From contig JAILES010000041.1 of assembly GCA_024687205.1 (NCBI GenBank), positions 1-64,000 of the forward strand: a DNA stretch of 64,000 nucleotides. The letters run 5' to 3'. Within the stretch, counting starts at the first letter, position 1. The number at the start of each line of letters is the position of its first letter. Positions 36,219 through 43,839 of the stretch are shown here, piece by piece. Source of the DNA: Lachnospiraceae bacterium. GTDB taxonomy: Bacteria; Bacillota; Clostridia; Lachnospirales; Lachnospiraceae. The notes under the pieces were generated by a model that ran no database searches, was not told the DNA's origin, and saw only the letters and a list, made by a program, of their open reading frames with translations. The position numbers and the translations under genes were made by a program.

Positions 36219-36360
36219 AGCGCCGGGCCCGGAAGGGTGACGAGGTTTGGCAGTTATCGAAATATTCGGCGGATGCTGCCACGGTCTCTGGCATCAGGCT
36301 ATTGATCGTAAGAGAGGAAGGAAAAAGCGGAATCGACACCGTAACAGAGGACCTCTCACG
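36219..36360 (+). ncRNA. glmS ribozyme (glucosamine-6-phosphate-activated self-cleaving RNA)
   Basis: The conserved core is visible in order: cleavage site A36219/G36220 with GCGCC; a short P2 hairpin GCCC-GGAA-GGGT; GACGAGG; a P3 stem TGGCAG...CTGCCA enclosing TTATCGA and ATTCGGCGGATG; and a P4 stem GAGAGG...CCTCTC further on. The strings GACGAGG, TTATCGA and TTCGGCGGATG are the same as in the Bacillus subtilis glmS element. In that class, binding of glucosamine 6-phosphate causes self-cleavage and loss of the downstream mRNA. Here the first gene downstream is nagB, not glmS. The 3' limit is approximate. Confidence 0.93.
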
Positions 36361-36399
36361 GATAAGAAGAGAAGATATCAAATTTTGGAGGAGTTTATA

Positions 36400-37191
36400 A
36401 TGAGAGTTGTTATACAGGAAGATTATGCAAAGATGTGTAAATGGGCAGCAGGCTATATAGCAGCCAAGATCAATGCTCATAAAGAGGACAGACCTTTCAT
36501 ACTCGGTCTTCCCACAGGTTCCTCACCCATAGGCGTTTACCAGGAACTGGTAAGGATGAACAAGGCCGGAGAAGTTTCCTTCGCAAACGTCGTAAGTTTC
36601 AATATGGATGAGTATCTGGGACTGCCCAGAGAGCACGACCAGTCTTACTGGTATTTCATGCATGACAATTTCTTTGATCATCTCGTAGATATGAAACCCG
36701 AGAACATCAATATATTAAACGGTATGACCGACGATCCCGAAGGAGAGTGCAAAAGATATGAAGAAAAGATCGCTTCCTACGGCGGCATAGATCTTTTCAT
36801 GGGCGGTATCGGTGTGGACGGACACATCGCATTCAATGAGCCCTTTACTTCACTTGCATCAAGGACAGGCGTGAGAAATCTTACAACAGATACACGTATC
36901 GTTAATTCACGTTTCTTCGGAAACGATCCCGAAGCTGTTCCTGCTCAGGCTCTTTCAGTCGGTGTCGGTACCGTTACAGATTCCAAGGAAGTGCTGATAC
37001 TGATCAACGGCCACAACAAGGCAAGAGCTCTTGCTGCTACGGTAGAAGGCGGCGTAAGCCAGAAGTGGACCTGCTCCGCACTGCAGATGCACAACGGTGC
37101 CATCATCGCCTGCGATGAGGCAGCCTGCGGTGAACTGACTGTTGATACCTACAAGTATTTCCTTGACATAGAGAAAGGAGAAAGACTCTGA
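36400..37191 (+). CDS. nagB: Glucosamine-6-phosphate deaminase/isomerase, probably biosynthetic
   Basis: The 263-residue enzyme interconverts glucosamine 6-phosphate and fructose 6-phosphate plus ammonia. It aligns along its length with E. coli NagB: FILGLPTGSSPIGVYQELVRM, VVSFNMDEYLGLP (general base Asp near 70), GGIGVDGHIAFNEP with Asp140, His142 and Glu147, and SLASRTGVRNLTTDTR. GGAGGAG lies six bases before ATG 36400; an upstream open frame runs through the ribozyme and is not coding. A glmS ribozyme controls the operon, and a GlmU-C-like acetyltransferase and GlmM follow, so I infer that this NagB runs in the aminating direction and takes the place of GlmS. It overlaps the next gene by one base. 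Confidence 0.93.
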   Translation: MRVVIQEDYAKMCKWAAGYIAAKINAHKEDRPFILGLPTGSSPIGVYQELVRMNKAGEVSFANVVSFNMDEYLGLPREHDQSYWYFMHDNFFDHLVDMKPENINILNGMTDDPEGECKRYEEKIASYGGIDLFMGGIGVDGHIAFNEPFTSLASRTGVRNLTTDTRIVNSRFFGNDPEAVPAQALSVGVGTVTDSKEVLILINGHNKARALAATVEGGVSQKWTCSALQMHNGAIIACDEAACGELTVDTYKYFLDIEKGERL

Positions 37192-37853
37192 TGTATACCA
37201 TTAACGATCTTTATGATCTCGAGCATACTCTGGCAGCGGATTACCTTAAGGGCTTTACATATCCCTGGGAAGCGCTGAAGGGTATAAAGGATATGATCAT
37301 CGCTCTCGGTGCAACTCTTGGCGATGAATATGAGGAAAGAGAACCCCAGGTGTGGGTACACAAGACCGCAAAGGTTTTCCCCAGCGCATATCTCGGTGCG
37401 CCCTGCATCATAGGTGCAAACACCGAAGTACGCCACGGTGCATTTATCCGCGGTTCGGCTCTGGTAGGTGAAGACTGTGTAGTAGGTAACTCAGTAGAGC
37501 TTAAGAACGTGATACTTTTTGATCATGTTCAGGTGCCTCATTACAATTATGTCGGCGACAGCATACTCGGCTATTTCTCACATATGGGAGCAGGCAGCAT
37601 CACTTCCAACGTGAAGTCCGATAAGAAGCTTGTCATCGTTCACAACGGTACGGAGCAGATAGAGACAGGGATCAAGAAATTCGGCGCAATGCTGGGTGAC
37701 TATGTTGAAGTAGGCTGCAACAGTGTCTGCAATCCCGGTACAGTGATAGGGCGTCACAGCAATGTTTATCCCACATCCTGCGTCAGAGGTGTAGTTCCCG
37801 AGAACAGCATCTTCAAGAACAGCGGCGAGATAATACACAAGGAGGAAAGATAA
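37191..37853 (+). CDS. Left-handed beta-helix acetyltransferase, GlmU C-domain-like (probable glucosamine-1-phosphate N-acetyltransferase)
   Basis: A 220-residue protein. An N-terminal helical part (1-55) precedes hexapeptide-repeat coils: VWVHKTAKVFPSAYLGAPCIIGANTEVRHGAFIRGSALVGEDCVVGNSVELKN. The block VPHYNYVGDSILGYFSHMGAGSITSNVKSDKKL corresponds to the active-site region of the GlmU acetyltransferase domain (HLNYVGD...IGAGTITANYD). It lacks the pyrophosphorylase domain of GlmU. Placed between nagB and glmM under a glmS ribozyme, it most likely acetylates glucosamine 1-phosphate; a separate uridylyltransferase would be needed. GAAAGGAG precedes the ATG, which overlaps the nagB stop. Confidence 0.82.
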   Translation: MYTINDLYDLEHTLAADYLKGFTYPWEALKGIKDMIIALGATLGDEYEEREPQVWVHKTAKVFPSAYLGAPCIIGANTEVRHGAFIRGSALVGEDCVVGNSVELKNVILFDHVQVPHYNYVGDSILGYFSHMGAGSITSNVKSDKKLVIVHNGTEQIETGIKKFGAMLGDYVEVGCNSVCNPGTVIGRHSNVYPTSCVRGVVPENSIFKNSGEIIHKEER

Positions 37854-39200
37854 ATGGGTAAATACTTCGGGACTGACGGCTTCAGAGGTGAGGCTAACAA
37901 GAATCTTACTTTTGAACATGCGATCCAGATCGGCCGTTTCCTCGGCTGGTACTACGGTGCAAACCAGGGAAAGAAAGCCAAGATAGTTATAGGCAAGGAT
38001 ACACGCCGTTCCTCATATATGTTTGAATATGCACTCTGCACAGGCCTTATGGCTTCCGGTGCAGACGCTTATATCATGCATGTTACCACAACGCCTTCAG
38101 TTGCTTATATCACAAGAGTGGATGATTTTGACTGCGGTATCATGATCTCAGCATCTCACAATCCTTACTATGATAACGGCATCAAGCTGTTCAACGGTCA
38201 GGGCGAGAAGATGAACGAAGGCACCATCCTTGAGATAGAAGATTATATCGACGGAAAGACAACTGTTCCCGTATCCGAGAGAGACGGCATCGGACGTACC
38301 GTTGATTATGTTTCCGGACGTAACCGTTACATCGGTTATCTGATATCCATGAGCAAATACGGTTTCAAGGATAAGAAGGTAGGACTAGACGTTGCAAACG
38401 GCGCATCCTGGCAGATAGCAAGGGGTGTATTCGAGGCCCTGGGAGCAAAGACTTATGTAATGAATGATAATCCCGACGGCTACAATATCAATACGGACTG
38501 CGGTTCGACACATATCGAGCATCTGCAGAAATTCGTCGTAGAGAACGGCCTTGATATAGGCTTTGCTTATGACGGTGATGCCGACAGATGTCTCTGTGTT
38601 GATGAAAAAGGTAATGTGGTTACAGGTGATCATATACTTTATATCTACGGCCTGTATATGAAGGAAAGAGGAAAGCTGCTCAACAATAAGGTGGTAACCA
38701 CCGTAATGAGCAACTTCGGTCTTTACAAGGCTCTTGATAAAGTAGGCATCGAATATGACAAGACAAAAGTCGGTGATAAGTATGTATACGAAAACATGAT
38801 ACAGACCGGAAACCGTATAGGCGGTGAGCAGTCCGGACATATCATCTTTTCAAAGTATGAGACCACCGGAGACGGTATACTTACATCTCTTAAGATGATG
38901 GAAGTAATGCTCGCAAAGGAGAAGCCCATGAGCGTGCTGGCTCAGCCGGTTGTATTCTATCCCCAGGTACTTAAGAACGTAAGAGTTAAGAGCAAACCCG
39001 ATGCGCAGAACGATCCGGATGTTAAGGCTGCTGTAGATAAAGTTGCTGCTGAGCTCGGAGATACCGGAAGGATATTGGTACGTGAAAGCGGTACAGAACC
39101 TGTGATCCGTGTTATGGTTGAAGCAGAATCAGATGATATCTGCGAGAAATACGTGGATTCGGTAATAGATGTTATCAAAGCGAAAGGACATCTGGCATAA
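37854..39200 (+). CDS. glmM: Phosphoglucosamine mutase
   Basis: The 448-residue enzyme converts glucosamine 6-phosphate to glucosamine 1-phosphate. It begins MGKYFGTDGFRGEANKNLT, has the phosphoserine loop MISASHNPYYDNG with the catalytic Ser near 101 (as in E. coli Ser102), the metal loop AYDGDADRCLCVDE, the sugar-specificity loop GGEQSGHII and the phosphate loop RESGTEPVIRVMVEA. All are diagnostic of GlmM. GGAGGAAAG precedes the ATG, one base after the previous stop. It is the third gene of the ribozyme-controlled operon. Confidence 0.95.
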   Translation: MGKYFGTDGFRGEANKNLTFEHAIQIGRFLGWYYGANQGKKAKIVIGKDTRRSSYMFEYALCTGLMASGADAYIMHVTTTPSVAYITRVDDFDCGIMISASHNPYYDNGIKLFNGQGEKMNEGTILEIEDYIDGKTTVPVSERDGIGRTVDYVSGRNRYIGYLISMSKYGFKDKKVGLDVANGASWQIARGVFEALGAKTYVMNDNPDGYNINTDCGSTHIEHLQKFVVENGLDIGFAYDGDADRCLCVDEKGNVVTGDHILYIYGLYMKERGKLLNNKVVTTVMSNFGLYKALDKVGIEYDKTKVGDKYVYENMIQTGNRIGGEQSGHIIFSKYETTGDGILTSLKMMEVMLAKEKPMSVLAQPVVFYPQVLKNVRVKSKPDAQNDPDVKAAVDKVAAELGDTGRILVRESGTEPVIRVMVEAESDDICEKYVDSVIDVIKAKGHLA

Positions 39201-39314
39201 AAATCACAATGTTTAAATATTTTTATCACAATTCCGTCACAAAAGAAAAATAGAATAGGTCCCAACAAAGGTTGAAAGACCTGTTGACTATTGAAAAGAA
39301 AGGGAGTGTCGGAA

Positions 39315-40793
39315 ATGAGTGAGATAAATGAATTTACAAACAATAATACTGAAGGGAAGAACGAGAACCCTTATACCAGATCATACCAGGCGGACGGAAA
39401 TTACAGGGATGTACATCCCGATTACAGCGGACAGTACAGATATGATTTCGGTCAGTCTGCGTCTCAGACAGCTGCATATACAAATGTGAGTACAGCTGAA
39501 CCCAAAAAGAAACAGAAGAAAGAAAGAAAGAAGACACTTGCGGGAAGGATCGCTGCGGCGGTCCTGACCGGAGTAGTTTTCGGCGGAAGTGCTGCAGGAG
39601 CAATGTACGGAGTGAATAAGCTCACCGGAGTTTATGATAATGCTTCCTACAGCAATGTAAAAGAAAAGAGCGAGAAAATTGCCGAGAAGAAAGCTGATAC
39701 GGCAAAATCCGAGAAGATCGAAGATAAGAGTAACGGCTCTGCCATAGAGCATACATATAAAAATGATGACAGCGATATGATATCCGCAGGAACCGGAACA
39801 GTTGTAACGGATGTTTCCAAAGTAGTAGACCGTGTAATGCCTGCCATAGTTACGATAACCAACAACGGCTCTTACCAGTATTTCTACTATACGATGCCTA
39901 CGGAATCCGAAGGATCCGGTATAATAATAGGCTCCAACGATGAAGAATTACTTATCGTAACGAACTATCACGTTGTTGAAGATAATGAGGAACTCTCAGT
40001 TACCTTTGTAAATGACCAGACATATACAGCTCTTGTAAAGGGCAGCGATTCCAGCAGGGATCTGGCAGTTATAGCAGTCAAACTCGAAGATATGGATGAT
40101 GAGACCCTCGATGCCATAGATATAGCCGAAATGGGTGATTCGGATGCACTTAAAGTAGGTGAACCTGCAATAGCAATAGGAAATGCCCTCGGTATCGGCC
40201 AGTCCGTCACCACAGGAGTTATAAGTGCCCTTAACCGTCAGATGGAGATGGAAAACATAAAGGGTACCTTTATCCAGACTGATGCAGCCATTAATGAAGG
40301 TAATTCGGGCGGCGCTCTGCTGAACATCAACGGTGAGGTCATAGGCATCAACTCCAACAAGATCGGCGGATCAAAAGTAGAAGGTATGGGCTATGCAATC
40401 CCCATATCGGCTGCAAGACCTATAATCGAAGAACTGATGACCAAGACTACCAGAACCCTGGTACCGGAAGCTAAAAGAGGATATCTGGGCATCAGAGGTG
40501 CTACTGTAACAGCGGAGGAAGCCACATATTACGGATATCCCGAAGGTGTATATGTAGCCAATATCAACGACGGATCTCCGGCTGAGCAGGGTGGTTTAAT
40601 GAAGGGCGATTACATCGTAGCTTTCGATGGAGAGAAGATCAGCAGCATGGAACAATTACAAAAACTCCTGATGTATTACGAAAGAGGCGAAGAGGTCGAA
40701 GTGGATGTAACCAGAGTGGTCGGCAACTCATATAAGGACCTGACCGTTAAGATAACCCTCGGAGACAGGAATGTGATCGACGGAATGAATTAA
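39315..40793 (+). CDS. htrA: HtrA-like membrane-anchored serine protease with PDZ domain
   Basis: A 492-residue DegP/HtrA family protease that removes damaged exported proteins. The N-terminal 80 residues are hydrophilic and cytoplasmic, a single helix (about 82-103, GRIAAAVLTGVVFGGSAAGAMYG) anchors it, and the trypsin-like domain carries His219 (TNYHVV), Asp249 (SRDLAVI) and Ser331 (GNSGGALLN). A PDZ domain follows (GYLGIRGATVT... GSPAEQGGLMKGDYIVAFDG). GGGAG precedes ATG 39315; a frame open to 39291 has no such site. Lipid-stress regulation through CssRS-like systems is known in relatives but not visible here. A hairpin at 40836-40868 follows. Confidence 0.92.
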   Translation: MSEINEFTNNNTEGKNENPYTRSYQADGNYRDVHPDYSGQYRYDFGQSASQTAAYTNVSTAEPKKKQKKERKKTLAGRIAAAVLTGVVFGGSAAGAMYGVNKLTGVYDNASYSNVKEKSEKIAEKKADTAKSEKIEDKSNGSAIEHTYKNDDSDMISAGTGTVVTDVSKVVDRVMPAIVTITNNGSYQYFYYTMPTESEGSGIIIGSNDEELLIVTNYHVVEDNEELSVTFVNDQTYTALVKGSDSSRDLAVIAVKLEDMDDETLDAIDIAEMGDSDALKVGEPAIAIGNALGIGQSVTTGVISALNRQMEMENIKGTFIQTDAAINEGNSGGALLNINGEVIGINSNKIGGSKVEGMGYAIPISAARPIIEELMTKTTRTLVPEAKRGYLGIRGATVTAEEATYYGYPEGVYVANINDGSPAEQGGLMKGDYIVAFDGEKISSMEQLQKLLMYYERGEEVEVDVTRVVGNSYKDLTVKITLGDRNVIDGMN

Positions 40794-40835
40794 ATAGTGA
40801 ATATAAATAAAATAGAGGCTTAATAACTGGTGAAA

Positions 40836-40868
40836 AGCAAACGGGTGGAGAGATACCGCCCGCTTGCT
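40836..40868 (+). terminator. Imperfect terminator hairpin after htrA
   Basis: AGCAAACGGGTGG (40836-40848) pairs with CCGCCCGCTTGCT (40856-40868) except for an A-C mismatch and a G-T wobble, with a seven-base loop. The following bases are T-rich but not a pure T tract. Confidence 0.6.
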
Positions 40869-40915
40869 GTATTATATTAAATATAGAATTAATAAACATA
40901 ATTGAGGAGGAGATC

Positions 40916-42451
40916 ATGAGCGAAGGATATGAACAGGTCTGCAGCATCTGCCACAGAAGTGAGAGGGAAGCCGGCAAGATGATGAGGATGCCGATGAATA
41001 TGTGTGTGTGCGCTGACTGCATGGACAAGATAGCGGGCATGATCGATGACCAGATGGGCAATCTGAACGGCGCCAACGGGGCTATTGATTTTGATAAGCT
41101 GATGAGCATGTATGGTGCAATGAGAGTGCAAAATGATGAAAAATCAAATGAAGATTATAGTGAAAAAAAAGGCACAAATCCTGACGGGGGCACGCAGTTA
41201 AAAGAAGATATAATAAATAATGACGAATTAAATTTTAGTGGTGAAGAGGGCGAGAAGGACAAGACCGAAGAGGAAAAGAAAACAGGACCCAAGGTCAATT
41301 TTATAAATTTTGCGGATCTTCCGTTTATGAACCTGATGGGTGGCGGCAGGACAAGAGTAAAGAGAAAAGATAAGGAAGATTATAAACCCCTGCTTGAACT
41401 GGACAAGATACCTGCCCCTCATAAGATTAAGGCTATGCTGGATGAATATGTAGTCGGCCAGGAATATGCCAAGAAAGTCATGAGCGTAGCCGTCTATAAT
41501 CATTATAAAAGGGTTGCGACCCATACAATGAACGATATAGAGATAGAAAAATCGAATATGCTGATGCTGGGGCCTACCGGCTGTGGTAAGACCTATCTGG
41601 TTAAAACCCTGGCAAAGTTACTCGATGTACCCCTTGCCATAACGGATGCCACTACACTTACGGAGGCCGGATATATAGGTGATGATATCGAAAGCGTTGT
41701 AAGCAAGCTGCTTTCCGCTGCTGACAATGATGTAGACAAGGCAGAGCAGGGGATCATTTATATAGATGAAATAGACAAGATCGCGAAGAAAGAAGACAGC
41801 AAATCCAGGGATGTGAGCGGTGAAGCGGTACAGCAGGGACTCCTGAAACTGCTTGAGGGGGCTGATGTGGAAGTTCCCGTCGGAGCATCCTCCAAAAACG
41901 CCATGGTACCGACAACGGTGGTAAATACTTCGAATATACTCTTTATCTGCGGTGGCGCCTTCCCGGGACTTGAAGATATAATAGAAAACAGATTGAAAAA
42001 GACAACAAGTATGGGCTTCGGAGGAGAAGTTAAAAGTAAACTTGATAAAGATAAAAACATTCTGCAAAAAGTGGAGACTGAGGACATCAGGAAATTCGGG
42101 ATGATACCGGAATTTGTGGGCCGGCTTCCCATGGTCTTTGCTCTCGAAGGACTCGACAAGGATATGATGATCCGCATCCTCAAGGAACCTAAAAATGCAA
42201 TACTCAAGCAGTATCAGAAGCTGCTTGAGCTTGATGAAGTCAAGCTGGAATTCAACGAAGAAGCTCTGGAATACATCGCGGAACAGGCTCTTAAGAAAGA
42301 AACGGGAGCCAGAGCTCTCCGATCTATCATTGAAGAGCACATGATCGACATCATGTACGAGATCCCCAAGGACGATAACATCGGAGTTGTCACTATCACC
42401 CGTGAATACCTCGAAGGCAAGGGGGCGCCGCTTATCAGCCCAAGGGGATAA
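40916..42451 (+). CDS. clpX: ATP-dependent Clp protease ATP-binding subunit ClpX, with long acidic insert
   Basis: A 511-residue AAA+ unfoldase. A zinc-binding domain with CSIC (Cys9, Cys12) and CVCADC (Cys32, Cys35) comes first, then a low-complexity acidic insert (about 70-135) absent from usual ClpX proteins of around 420-435 residues. The ATPase core has MLGPTGCGKT (Walker A), pore loop EAGYIGDDIE (GYVG type), IIYIDEIDKI (Walker B), GGAFPGLEDIIENRL, a ClpP-docking loop MGFG, and sensor 2 GARALRSI. It feeds substrates to ClpP, which is not in the window. GAGGAG precedes the ATG. It is followed by 1.4 kb without genes. Whether it is the main ClpX or another paralog is open. Confidence 0.88.
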   Translation: MSEGYEQVCSICHRSEREAGKMMRMPMNMCVCADCMDKIAGMIDDQMGNLNGANGAIDFDKLMSMYGAMRVQNDEKSNEDYSEKKGTNPDGGTQLKEDIINNDELNFSGEEGEKDKTEEEKKTGPKVNFINFADLPFMNLMGGGRTRVKRKDKEDYKPLLELDKIPAPHKIKAMLDEYVVGQEYAKKVMSVAVYNHYKRVATHTMNDIEIEKSNMLMLGPTGCGKTYLVKTLAKLLDVPLAITDATTLTEAGYIGDDIESVVSKLLSAADNDVDKAEQGIIYIDEIDKIAKKEDSKSRDVSGEAVQQGLLKLLEGADVEVPVGASSKNAMVPTTVVNTSNILFICGGAFPGLEDIIENRLKKTTSMGFGGEVKSKLDKDKNILQKVETEDIRKFGMIPEFVGRLPMVFALEGLDKDMMIRILKEPKNAILKQYQKLLELDEVKLEFNEEALEYIAEQALKKETGARALRSIIEEHMIDIMYEIPKDDNIGVVTITREYLEGKGAPLISPRG

Positions 42452-42470
42452 TTTATCATGTCGACATACG

Positions 42471-42665
42471 TACGCAGCTTATCAGCAATTGTCATACCAT
42501 GCTAAGTCGCTTCGCACTAAAGCTCAAACTTCGCAGCGGTACTATTCCTCGGCTCGCAACCGTCCCCTTCGGGGAGTTGCTGCGCCGGGAATATGCTGCT
42601 TGTTTTCACTAAGTGCTGCGCTAAAGCCGCATGGCATGACATTGCTGCCAGCTACTGTCTGCGTA
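42471..42665. repeat. Imperfect long inverted repeat (MITE-like)
   Basis: CAGCAATTGTCATACCATGC (42483-42502) matches the complement of 42629-42647 except for one insertion and one substitution. Further out TACGCAG (42471-42477) pairs with CTGCGTA (42659-42665). The interior has a small hairpin GCAAC...GTTGC with a CCCCTTCGGGG core (42556-42580). A third, diverged copy of the arm occurs at 42755-42774. No transposase is present. Confidence 0.6.
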
Positions 42666-42843
42666 TTATCATATGATTCCTGTGTATTCAACCATATATA
42701 ATTCTATCGCTGGTTAGTCCCGCGTCATGCTTTTACAATTATTTGCGCACTACCCAGCAGTGATCATACCATGCTGCGGAGTGCTGTTTTATTCTCCAAA
42801 TTCGATAATTAATCCCCAAAAACGATAGATATTCACTTATATG

Positions 42844-42930
42844 TACTCCACGAAAAAGCAAGGCTGCGAGCCTTAGTGCGGAGCGGCCAGCGAAGCAGAC
42901 TGCTTTTTCGGGGGAGTATATTTTTTGGTG
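42844..42930 (+). repeat. Large hairpin with following T tract
   Basis: TACTCC...CGAAAAAGCA (42844-42860) pairs with TGCTTTTTCG...GGAGTA (42901-42918), 16 pairs with a small internal bulge. Inside is a perfect AAGGCT-GCG-AGCCTT hairpin. TATATTTTTT follows, so the structure could act as a terminator on either side of the gene-free region. Confidence 0.65.
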
Positions 42931-42999
42931 AATACTACCGTTATAGTAAACTTGCTTCATTATGGTAAAGCTAAAATTTTTTGGACTCACGGAAATGTG

Positions 43000-43393
43000 T
43001 TATGTAAACTAAAAAGGGCGTAAAGCTTTTATGTCAAATAGAAGACGGATGAAAAGAGTAAAGTGCTTATGTAGAAATATTATGTAAACACTTGTTCTTG
43101 GAGAATAAATCGAAATTAAAAAATAAAACTATATTTGGCAAAATAAAAATGTATAGTATATTACATAGGCAAGAGGGTGTATGAATAAATGGTAAGGTAT
43201 GGGAAATGAGAATGACAGGAAAAATGAATTACAAAATTATGTAAACTAATACAAGGCGTGGAATATTATGTAAACCAACATTATCTGGTATACATGACCG
43301 AGAATAAGCCTCCAATCAATCGGATTTTAGTTTACATAAAATAGAATGTATCACGCTTATGTACTTTTATTCGCTTCATATTACTTTACATAA
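43000..43393. repeat. Cluster of TTATGTAAAC-type motifs
   Basis: TTATGTAAAC occurs at 43000, 43080, 43237 and 43266, and inverted as GTTTACATAA at 43330. Shorter or one-off variants lie near 43029, 43068, 43161 (inverted), 43358 and 43384 (inverted). Spacing is irregular. The same core also appears in the perfect palindrome GTTTACTTAAGTAAAC at 43656-43671. Such clusters are seen as transposase/integrase end sites or protein-binding arrays; which applies is unknown. Confidence 0.6.
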
Positions 43394-43458
43394 TCCTATA
43401 TTCTGTTACTGTCTCCCTACCCTGATCCGACCTGCGAATCATGAATCAATAGCGAAAA

Positions 43459-43487
43459 TTACATCAATTCCGGGAAATCTGTATAAA
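43459..43487 (+). promoter_or_regulatory. Likely promoter of the surface-protein gene
   Basis: TTACAT (43459-43464), 17 bases, TATAAA (43482-43487), with TG directly before the -10 box. The start site near 43494 would give a leader of about 345 bases containing the structured-RNA candidate. Confidence 0.5.
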
Positions 43488-43579
43488 TATAAAGTAAAAA
43501 TAAACAACTATATATGTGTCTAAGTCGACAGTTGTCTAAATCGGTCAATTGGATAAGAGATAAGGATCTGACGACTTGC

Positions 43580-43650
43580 AAAATTATTCAGTCAGGCATA
43601 GGGCCGCAGCCCGGAAAGTCGCTATGGAGACGCAAAGGCTGAATTATGTT
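43580..43650 (+). ncRNA. Structured leader RNA candidate, partly like a c-di-GMP-I (GEMM) riboswitch
   Basis: An outer stem TTCAGTC / GGCTGAA (with one G-T) encloses a CATAG / CTATG stem that holds a GGGC-CGCA-GCCC hairpin. On the 3' side between the stems is GGAGACGCAAAGG, close to the GGACGCAAAGC signature of GEMM riboswitches. The usual 5' partner GGCAAACC is not present (AGGCATAG instead), and the tetraloop-receptor half is unclear, so class membership is uncertain. The palindrome GTTTACTTAAGTAAAC just downstream could be part of an expression platform. Confidence 0.4.
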
Positions 43651-43839
43651 AAGAGGTTTACTTAAGTAAACAGAAGACAGCTGTTCAAAAGTTGTTGAAA
43701 AGTCGTTTTTAAAAGCTATGGACATGAGTCACCCCACTGTGCTATATTCAGCATCACACACAAAACATATCCCGGTCGGGAATTCCTGATCTCTGTCCCG
43801 ATGCGCGTAAAGCGCAGAGAATTCGGAGGGACAAAAAAT

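Larger units (their letters stand above)
42452..43839. other. 1.4 kb gene-free region of repeats, leading into a long 5' leader
   Basis: No coding frame here has a ribosome binding site or family likeness. It contains an imperfect inverted-repeat element (42471-42665), a large terminator-like hairpin (42844-42930), a scatter of TTATGTAAAC-type motifs in both orientations (43000-43393), and then the promoter, structured-RNA candidate and leader of the surface-protein gene (43459-43839). It is much more AT-rich than its surroundings from about 42960 on. It may be the relic of a mobile element. Confidence 0.6.

Noticed and set aside
36247..36399. Upstream extension of the nagB frame from a TTG at 36247
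   Set aside because: It runs through the conserved core of the glmS ribozyme and has no ribosome binding site, whereas ATG 36400 has GGAGGAG six bases upstream and matches the E. coli NagB start.
42739..42990. Minus-strand ORF of 83 codons in the gene-free region, and a plus-strand ORF at 42387-42701
   Set aside because: Both are translations of hairpin repeats, lack ribosome binding sites and resemble no protein.
43000..43393. CRISPR-like array made of the TTATGTAAAC motifs
   Set aside because: Repeats are only about ten bases, occur in both orientations and have irregular spacing; there are no cas genes.
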